Below, in pieces: positions 57,917-64,000 of a stretch of 64,000 nucleotides of DNA. The stretch lies in contig CAWGIG010000005.1 in NCBI GenBank assembly GCA_963822595.1, positions 1 through 64,000 on the forward strand. Direction: 5' to 3'. A program made the translations under genes and the position numbers. This DNA comes from CAVRUH01 sp963822595. Its GTDB lineage: Bacteria; Chlamydiota; Chlamydiia; Chlamydiales; Waddliaceae. Position 1 is the stretch's first letter; each line of letters starts with the position of its first letter. A model generated the notes under the pieces. That model searched no databases. It was given only the letters and a program-made list of their open reading frames with translations, and was not told where the DNA came from.

Positions 57917-58087
57917 ATCGTGCGTATAGACACAAATAACAGGATAAGCAGGATCGCAAGCGGCAGGATAAAAAAAGGATAAGAAAAAATGAAAAGAAAA
58001 ATAACAATTCTTTTTTCTTTCTTATCCTTTTTTATCCTGCCGCTTGCGATCCTGCTTATCCTGTTATTTTGGTTGTATACGCACGAT
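57917..58087. repeat. Repeat family A, copy 3: enters the end of the P-type ATPase gene
   Basis: Arms of about 70 bp with the complete family A core. The outer pair ATCGTGCGTATA/TATACGCACGAT is specific to this site; the right member is coding sequence of the ATPase gene, and the left is its inverted copy on the other side of the element. The ATPase stop codon at 58056 is the TAA within the repeat's GGATAAGC. Confidence 0.9.
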
Positions 58088-60068
58088 CCCCCAACAGCCT
58101 CAAGGCGTTAAGGCCGACCAGGATGGTTCCACCTTCGTGAAGGACTACCGCAAGCCACAAGGGAACGACTCCGGCTAAGGCGGGCATGCTCGCGAAAATA
58201 ATGGCTACTGTTGCTAATATAAGGTTCTGCTTCACTATCCTTTGGGTTTGATGGGCCTTTCCAACTAACCAATCCAGCAATTCAATATTATCATTAAGAA
58301 GGACGATATCCGAAGCATCCATAGCTGCTGTCGTTCCCACTTTCCCCATGCAGATTCCTATCGTCGCTCGGGTAAGCGCCGGTGCATCATTGATCCCATC
58401 TCCGACCATCGCCACCTTCGATTGATTTGCTAATTGAGTAATATATTCCAATTTATCTTCAGGGCGTAAATCGGCTTTGAAATCTGTAATGCCAATTTCA
58501 TTCGCTGTTCTCCTAGCGCTATTTTCATGGTCGCCCGTCAACATCACAATTTTAAGCTTCCAGTGATTCATTAACGATTGAATGGTTTGTTTAATAGAGG
58601 GTCTTGGAGTATCGGTGAATCTAAATATAAAAACCTCTTCTTCAATAAGCAGAACGGCAAGGAGTTCTCCTTTCTCGCGAATTTCTAAGGTTCTTTTTCT
58701 CAGATTCTCTTTTAGGTGTTCTGGAAGTTTTTCTTCAATATATTCAGGATTCCCTACACAAACATGCTGTTCTTTTCCGTTAATTTCTACAAAACCTTCC
58801 AGCCCGTATCCTGAAATGGAAACGAATTTTTTCAATTGCACGGGCATCGCCCCTTTTTGTTGGGCATAGGCAAGAATAGCCTTTGCAATAGGATGCACAG
58901 CATTTTTTTCCAAAGCATAAGCAATGCACAAGGCTAACTCTTTCATCGAGCTTTTACCTTCGATTTTGATGCATGATAAATCTCCGGTTGTCAAAGTACC
59001 TGTTTTATCAAAAATAATCGTTGTACAGCTCGCTAGGGCGTCCAGAGCAATCCCTCCTTTAAGGAGGATTCCCCGTCTAGCGCACACGCTTACGGCACTT
59101 AAATAGGCGATGGGAATGGCGATAATGAGGGCGCAGGGTGAGGCTGCAATCAAGAATGCTAGGCTTCTATATAAGGAACCTTCCGGTCCTAAGAAAGGAA
59201 TTCCCAATAAAATCGGCAGCGTTAAAGTAAATAAGGCGGCTAGAAGGATAATCGTAATCGCATATCCTCGGCTAAGCTGATCAAACCATTGCTGCAGTTT
59301 AGGTCGCGCTTCATGAGCTTGTGTCACCAACTGAATAATTCTTGAAAGTGTCGAGTCCGAACTGGTGCGAATGACACGCAATGTCATGGCACCCTCAAGA
59401 TTTAAAGCCCCGCCGGCGACTTCATCATTAACTGTTTTTGTTACAGGATAATTTTCACCGGTCAGATGGACTAAATTCACCGAAGATGTTCCTTCGATGA
59501 CGATGCCATCCAAGGGGACGACCTGTCCCGATTTCACTAATATGGAGGTGCCCACCGGGATTTCTTTTATGGAGCGTTCGATGAGGCTGCCATCAGGTCT
59601 AACAATGCTAGCTGTCGTTGGAGACAATTTGTGGAGGCTGCTAATGGCACTTTTGGCACGGGTCGTTACGGCATCTTCCATTGATCCTGATAATGCAAAT
59701 AGTACGAGAAGAAGCCCTCCTTCCATACCGCTGCCGATAAATATTGAAGAAAAGGCAGCAAGGGTCATCAGGATGTCGATGTTCACTTCTAAGCTGAGCA
59801 AATCTTCAATAGATTCAATTAAGGAGGGTATTCCTGCGAGAAAATACACGCAAATGAGTAGAAATTTCGAGAGAGGATGGGTGTCTGGAAAAAAAGAAAA
59901 AATAAAGCAAATCAGCAGGAGGAATCCTGCAAGTATCGATGCTTTTAGGGTAAGATTTGCCCCCCAATGCCGTGATTCCGGGGTAAGAAAAGGACTCACC
60001 GATTCCGGCAGGCCCAATTCGAAGAATTCTTCAAAAATGTTCGTTTGTTGTTTTCGTACTTGCTCCAT
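58056..60068 (-). CDS. zntA: Heavy-metal P1B-type ATPase (ZntA-like)
   Basis: The pump exports or loads heavy-metal ions across the inner membrane. Eight membrane segments; the metal site ASPCALIIAIPIA (CPx-type, here SPC), phosphorylation site DKTGTLTTG, MLTGDHENSA and GDGINDAPAL are all intact. The cytosolic N-terminus (about 40 residues) has no CxxC metal-binding domain. Length of 670 residues is normal for a form without that domain. It is the counterpart of chlamydial CT727 by position, next to a CT728-like gene. The ion is not determined. The last codons are repeat-derived. Confidence 0.9.
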   Translation of the reverse strand: MEQVRKQQTNIFEEFFELGLPESVSPFLTPESRHWGANLTLKASILAGFLLLICFIFSFFPDTHPLSKFLLICVYFLAGIPSLIESIEDLLSLEVNIDILMTLAAFSSIFIGSGMEGGLLLVLFALSGSMEDAVTTRAKSAISSLHKLSPTTASIVRPDGSLIERSIKEIPVGTSILVKSGQVVPLDGIVIEGTSSVNLVHLTGENYPVTKTVNDEVAGGALNLEGAMTLRVIRTSSDSTLSRIIQLVTQAHEARPKLQQWFDQLSRGYAITIILLAALFTLTLPILLGIPFLGPEGSLYRSLAFLIAASPCALIIAIPIAYLSAVSVCARRGILLKGGIALDALASCTTIIFDKTGTLTTGDLSCIKIEGKSSMKELALCIAYALEKNAVHPIAKAILAYAQQKGAMPVQLKKFVSISGYGLEGFVEINGKEQHVCVGNPEYIEEKLPEHLKENLRKRTLEIREKGELLAVLLIEEEVFIFRFTDTPRPSIKQTIQSLMNHWKLKIVMLTGDHENSARRTANEIGITDFKADLRPEDKLEYITQLANQSKVAMVGDGINDAPALTRATIGICMGKVGTTAAMDASDIVLLNDNIELLDWLVGKAHQTQRIVKQNLILATVAIIFASMPALAGVVPLWLAVVLHEGGTILVGLNALRLLGDRAYTTKITG

Positions 60069-60081
60069 TCGAGTTTAGCCT

Positions 60082-60846
60082 TTAGTTGGGTTTTATATAA
60101 TCGAGAAGAAAGTAAGCTGAACCTAGGGTGAGAGCAGATATTCCTAAATTCCATACAATAGCGGGAATAGTTTTATTTCCTTCGTATTTTGCTGAAATGA
60201 CCGAAGCTAAAGATATGGCTAGAGCGCTTGCGATCCAGATGCCGAAGTTTGGAAAAAGGAATAGAAACGATAAACACAATGCCGCGGCTCCACAGACTCC
60301 TATCACAGCTCCTATTGCTTGTTTTAGGGGATGTTCATTGGTCTCCAATGAAAGGCAAAGCTCTTCAATAACCATGATGCCAAGAAGGCGATTTTCATCT
60401 GCCATGAGTACATCCATGACATCTTCTAAGAGTTTTCCTTCCAAACCTTTGGCTCGATAAAGTTCTTTGAGCTCCTCTCTTTCTTGAGCGCGATGATGCT
60501 GGATTTCCCATCTTTCCTGTTCTACAACGCGGTGCATCCTTTCCAGACGCGACCATCCCAGCCAAGCGCTTCTTCCTCCTTTCCAAAATAACCAGCCTAA
60601 AGAGAATACGGCAAGAATGAAAGCTATCTGCTTAAATTGAAAACCGAATTTGGTTAAAATGATCCAAATCATGACTAGGACGATGGAAGTTTCCCTTACC
60701 GCATCAGCGAATGCTGAAATGTGTCCGGGGATTTCAGTTCCATGAACTTCTGTCGAGGATAAAAGCCCCTGGGCTTTCGCTTCGGCGACATGGCCTAGCG
60801 CATCTTTTCCATGAAAATGTTCAGGTATATCTTTCGTATCTGGCAT
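60082..60846 (-). CDS. VIT1/CCC1-like membrane protein (CT728-type position)
   Basis: 254 residues. An N-terminal soluble part is followed by two membrane segments (about 55-90), a charged cytosolic segment REELKELYRAKGLEGKLLE and LMADENRL, then three more membrane segments. The charged segment with glutamates resembles the metal-binding loop of VIT1/CCC1 iron and manganese transporters. It lies 13 bases upstream of the ATPase on the same strand, so a two-gene metal-homeostasis unit is likely. The order serS, CT728-like, ZntA is shared with Chlamydia. Confidence 0.7.
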   Translation of the reverse strand: MPDTKDIPEHFHGKDALGHVAEAKAQGLLSSTEVHGTEIPGHISAFADAVRETSIVLVMIWIILTKFGFQFKQIAFILAVFSLGWLFWKGGRSAWLGWSRLERMHRVVEQERWEIQHHRAQEREELKELYRAKGLEGKLLEDVMDVLMADENRLLGIMVIEELCLSLETNEHPLKQAIGAVIGVCGAAALCLSFLFLFPNFGIWIASALAISLASVISAKYEGNKTIPAIVWNLGISALTLGSAYFLLDYIKPN

Positions 60847-60978
60847 ATTTCTGTCCTTTTTAGTCTAAAATACCTCATTTCGGTTAAAAACGAAAGATTT
60901 GCTTATATTTATGGTGATTTTTTATTTGAAAACAGCTAGAATTAAATATAGGGGTAGTCCCGATGGAGGTTGTGTTTT

Positions 60979-62175
60979 ATGACAAATCCCGGCGGTGTTT
61001 CAGGGGGACCATTGGATAAAAGCGGGCCTATAGAACCTACGGGTCCGGTGACATCCGGTGAAAGTGTATCGGGTGGTTCAGCGACTCAAGATAAGCGTTA
61101 TTGGAACACACTTTCCAAGAGTGATCAAGAAGATGTGATGCAGGTTTTGCTTGCCAATGCTTACCAGCCTATATTACCGACTCCTTCCTTAGATGCAGGA
61201 AATGTGGATGTTTCTATAAGCGGGATAATATCTTCGGTCGAGGCAAAGTTTGCACAGATAGGATCTGAAATTTGGAAGGGTTATATACAAAATCTTCAAG
61301 CGATTTCCGATCAAGTTGCCGAAATGATCAAATCTCCGCAGTACCAGCTAAAAATTCAGGAAACAGAGCCTACGAGTATTCAACGTGTGCTAGATAACAA
61401 TTATAATCTTGTTTCAGGAATGTCTGATTATGTTAACACTCACACGCATGATAAAGATGCCATACCCTTCATAGCGATGTCAATGATTGTTGCCGGAGGT
61501 GTCATTCTAAATTCTATTAGTGTTGTGAATGCGGCAAGCGCATCGATTGTGGGACCAACGCCTGTTCTGGACGCAGCGCAGCTTGCAACTCAGGTTGTTC
61601 AGCCCGCTCTTGCAGAATCGAGTGCGATGGTCATTAACTTATTTCTTCCTGCGATGCTGTATACAACGACTTTTGCAATGGAAAGAGGCACAAATGGTGG
61701 AAAAAGTGATAAACAAATCGATATCGATTTTGCACGCAAATTCGCCACAAATATCCTCGCACAAGTTCAAGGGAATGAAATTAAACAATTTCTAGCGGCT
61801 CTCATCGTCAATAAATTTAACGAGGGTGAGCCTATATCGAAAGAACAGATGGCTCAAGCTCAAAATATTACAAAGTTGATTATGCTTTCTGTAGCTTTTG
61901 CTTTATTCTATAAGGTTGAAACGAAGTGGCTGACGGGTCAAGAATTTGCCGATTTCATCAAAAACAACCCTTACAAACAAGGCACGGAAGAATTTACTTT
62001 GATAGAAACAATTAAGCAGTATTTGGCTATGATTCCTCCGGACGACCGGTCTACGATCTTAGAGGGACTCATGGCTTATTGCGACAAGAATCCAAATATA
62101 GAAGAATTGCTCAATCCCGAAAAAGCCTTTTCAAAGATCATCAACGGCTTCAACAGGGAAGTGGACGCCGCTTAA
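60979..62175 (+). CDS. Hydrophobic-segment protein, candidate type III secreted protein
   Basis: A 398-residue protein from the ATG at 60979, which has GGAGG nine bases upstream; a TTG three codons before is rejected. The N-terminal 40 residues are rich in Gly, Ser, Pro and Thr and uncharged (MTNPGGVSGGPLDKSGP), as in many type III secreted proteins. Helices follow, then three hydrophobic segments (about 160-185, 215-235 and 305-320). That layout recalls chlamydial translocators, but no family match is certain. It stands alone between two minus-strand groups. Confidence 0.62.
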   Translation: MTNPGGVSGGPLDKSGPIEPTGPVTSGESVSGGSATQDKRYWNTLSKSDQEDVMQVLLANAYQPILPTPSLDAGNVDVSISGIISSVEAKFAQIGSEIWKGYIQNLQAISDQVAEMIKSPQYQLKIQETEPTSIQRVLDNNYNLVSGMSDYVNTHTHDKDAIPFIAMSMIVAGGVILNSISVVNAASASIVGPTPVLDAAQLATQVVQPALAESSAMVINLFLPAMLYTTTFAMERGTNGGKSDKQIDIDFARKFATNILAQVQGNEIKQFLAALIVNKFNEGEPISKEQMAQAQNITKLIMLSVAFALFYKVETKWLTGQEFADFIKNNPYKQGTEEFTLIETIKQYLAMIPPDDRSTILEGLMAYCDKNPNIEELLNPEKAFSKIINGFNREVDAA

Positions 62176-62201
62176 ATGTCCATTCAGTCCATGCCGTCCA
62201 T
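62176..62201. repeat. Repeat family D, copy 2: three 9-base units
   Basis: ATGTCCATTCAGTCCATGCC and CGTCCAT, the complement of ATGGACGGC-ATGGACTGA-ATGGACAT. It lies between the convergent gene ends at 62175 and 62184 and contains the MnmH stop codon (TGA of ATGGACTGA). Same units as at 34471-34563. Confidence 0.75.
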
Positions 62202-63182
62202 TGTTTTCACAAAATCTTCGCAGGTCATAAACCCCGCTTCAATCGTTATCTTTGGGCGGTCCCTCCTTGTTATGGAGTGTGCATAGGTCTTGTCGTAGTA
62301 CTGCAGTACTAATTCGGCGGCTTGGTGAAAGTTTTCAGATTCTAGATTTTCAATGATTTCCTTGGCTCTTTGCCCGCCTAATCTCTTAGTGATGCGCTGG
62401 GTTGCCTTAATCAGATCCTGCCTCGTAATGTGCGAATAAGCCTCATGAAGGTTAGCTAAACGAACCTCCAGGGGACGATTAATCACATAAAGCGGAGCTT
62501 GCCCCATTTGATCAAAAAAAGGCTTAGGAATGCTGCAAGTGCCGACCAAAGAGCTTTCATCTTCAATCCAAATAGGCCTTTCCTTGTCAAAAGCATGGAG
62601 CTGGCAGGCTATCTCGTTCTGAAACTGCTCCGAGGAGGGCTGCGGGGGCATTCCTAGGCTTCCAAAAGCACTCCCTCGGTGGTTTGCCAGCCCCTCAAGA
62701 TCGATCACCTGCTCGCCCCTCTTACGAAGCTCTTGCAATAGGGCTGTTTTGCCGCAACCTGTGAACCCTCCAAGAACTTTGAGCTTGTACGGTTTCTCAA
62801 ACATCTCCAAAACCCATTGGCGGAATGTTTTATATCCACCCTCAAGGGTCAAAGTCTTGATCCCGGCGGTTTTCAAAAGCCATGCCATCGACGAACTGCG
62901 CATCCCTCCGCGCCAGCAATGGACCTTTGCATATTCTCCTGGAATATGCTTGCGTGCATCTTCGACAAAGGTCGTGAGCTTTGGTCCGACAAAAGATAGG
63001 CCTTGCATCACTGCTTCCTGCTGACCAACCTGCTTATAGGTAGTCCCTACGGCAGCACGTTCGTCATCTGTAAATAGGGGGAGGTTCAATGCCCCGGGAA
63101 TACGTCCATGGGCGTATTCCGAGGGGCTGCGGACATCAAAAATAGGCCCGGGGTGGATTAGAAATTCTTCTAAGGGGATCAT
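62184..63182 (-). CDS. mnmH: tRNA 2-selenouridine/geranyl-2-thiouridine synthase
   Basis: It replaces sulfur by selenium in the wobble 2-thiouridine of some tRNAs, or geranylates it. An N-terminal rhodanese domain has the active cysteine in VHCWRGGMRSSS (C89); the C-terminal part has the P-loop GGFTGCGKT (138-146) and VIDLEGLANHRGSAFG. Length of 332 residues is close to the usual 340-370. The last residues TMDGMD come from the 9-base repeat. It overlaps serS by four bases. No selD is visible here. Confidence 0.92.
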   Translation of the reverse strand: MIPLEEFLIHPGPIFDVRSPSEYAHGRIPGALNLPLFTDDERAAVGTTYKQVGQQEAVMQGLSFVGPKLTTFVEDARKHIPGEYAKVHCWRGGMRSSSMAWLLKTAGIKTLTLEGGYKTFRQWVLEMFEKPYKLKVLGGFTGCGKTALLQELRKRGEQVIDLEGLANHRGSAFGSLGMPPQPSSEQFQNEIACQLHAFDKERPIWIEDESSLVGTCSIPKPFFDQMGQAPLYVINRPLEVRLANLHEAYSHITRQDLIKATQRITKRLGGQRAKEIIENLESENFHQAAELVLQYYDKTYAHSITRRDRPKITIEAGFMTCEDFVKTMDGMD

Positions 63183-64000
63183 GATTTTGGAGTGATCGTC
63201 TTTAATCCATCCAAATAGGGCTGCAATACCGCAGGGATATTTATAGACCCATCTTCATTTTGGTTATTTTCCAGGATAGCCACCATCAAGCGAGAGGTTG
63301 CTAGTCCTGATCCATTCAAGGTATGAACGAATTCAGGCTTTTCTCCCTTCTCCCTATAGCGGATATTCGATCGGCGCGCCTGATAATCGGTACAATTCGA
63401 AATAGACGATACTTCATAATACCGATCCTGTCCCGGAAGCCAAACTTCGACGTCGACAGTCTTCGCTGAGGCAAAAGACATATCTCCGGTGACTAACAGA
63501 GATAGACGATAATGGAGGCCCAGACCTTGGAGGATCCCTTCAGCATTGGCAATCATCTCATCAAAGATTTTGGGGCTTTCAGTAGGCTTGCAGAAGCTAA
63601 ACATCTCCACTTTGTTGAATTGGTGGGTACGGATAAGCCCCCTTTCGTTGGCCCCTGCCGCTCCTGCTTCCCTGCGGAAGCAAGGGGTGTAGGCCATATA
63701 TTTCAGCGGAAGGTCCTCTTCGGAAAGAATTTCATCCGCATGAAGTCCATTGAGGGAAACCTCTGCTGTCGGGATAAGGTAGAGGTGAAATTCATCATCA
63801 TGGAGCTTAAATTGCTGGTGTTCGAATTTAGGCAGTTGTCCCGAGCCAAAAAGAATATCGGGACGGACCAAAAGGGGCGGCATATGCTGTTTGAACCCTT
63901 TTTTGAGGTTGCAGCTTATAAGGTAGTTGATGAGGGCCCATTCTAGTTGAGCGCCTAGTCCCGTGTAAATCGGCCAGCCGGCACCTGTGATTTTAGCCCC
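63179..64000 (-). CDS. serS: Seryl-tRNA synthetase, C-terminal part (5' end outside the window)
   Basis: The frame is open to the end of the window, so the first third of the gene, including the N-terminal coiled coil, lies beyond 64000. The catalytic core shows the class II motifs: GAGWPIYTGLGAQLEWAL, motif 2 PCFRREAGAAG, DRYYEVSSISNCTDYQARR and motif 3 LNGSGLATSRLMVAILE. It charges tRNA-Ser. serS beside the CT728-like gene and ZntA is the Chlamydia order, here with two extra genes between. Confidence 0.95.
   Translation of the reverse strand, partial: GAKITGAGWPIYTGLGAQLEWALINYLISCNLKKGFKQHMPPLLVRPDILFGSGQLPKFEHQQFKLHDDEFHLYLIPTAEVSLNGLHADEILSEEDLPLKYMAYTPCFRREAGAAGANERGLIRTHQFNKVEMFSFCKPTESPKIFDEMIANAEGILQGLGLHYRLSLLVTGDMSFASAKTVDVEVWLPGQDRYYEVSSISNCTDYQARRSNIRYREKGEKPEFVHTLNGSGLATSRLMVAILENNQNEDGSINIPAVLQPYLDGLKTITPKS

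Overview
The window comes from a member of the Chlamydiae, most likely an environmental, amoeba-associated type (Parachlamydiales-like) rather than Chlamydia itself. The gene neighbourhoods fit: rnc-radA-hemC-sodA-accD-dut-ptsN-ptsN on one strand, hrcA-grpE-dnaK behind a CIRCE operator, serS beside a CT728-like membrane protein and a ZntA-like ATPase, ClpC, and a CPAF-type protease with its catalytic residues. BTB-domain proteins, known as an expanded effector group in amoeba-associated chlamydiae, an isocitrate dehydrogenase and a large NAD-glutamate dehydrogenase point away from the reduced animal pathogens. Base composition is AT-rich apart from some palindromes.

Layout. Bases 1-3793 are one imperfect 3.8 kb palindrome with its centre near 1907. 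It carries a cysteine-rich gene whose reading frame is broken by indels, and comparing the two arms repairs the breaks, so this contig end is probably a fold-back long read. 3865-11389 holds Lon (with an N-terminal IQ motif), Icd, a sugar-phosphate isomerase, two small unknowns and a DEAD-box helicase. 11497-21240 mixes two BTB proteins with a DUF2231 membrane protein, a kinase-like membrane protein, ComF, DnaA, a solute-binding protein and a UreH/DsbD-like membrane protein. 21740-29813 holds RlmB, a sulfatase, a GAF histidine kinase, an outer-membrane barrel, the formylglycine-generating enzyme that would activate the sulfatase, and HemG. 29851-34463 holds ClpC (six indels) and CPAF. 34567-42932 is a minus-strand housekeeping block from PtsN to ArgS, including a HemC-HemD fusion. 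43435-49897 holds a UbiA-like protein and two very large helical proteins that share a motif. 50077-53752 is the heat-shock operon. The rest holds a coiled-coil protein, Gdh, a metal-transport pair, a candidate secreted hydrophobic protein, MnmH and the C-terminal part of SerS.

Two patterns cut across the genes. First, long inverted repeats of at least five kinds sit at gene ends, mostly between convergent genes. They look like bidirectional terminators that also spread, and two of them supply the stop codon of the adjacent gene. Second, single-base indels break clpC, dnaK, hrcA, a BTB-repeat gene and the palindrome gene, while the remaining genes read through. The conserved proteins are fully recoverable by correcting one base at each site, so sequence error is more likely than gene decay.

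No rRNA, tRNA, CRISPR array or insertion sequence with a transposase was recognised.
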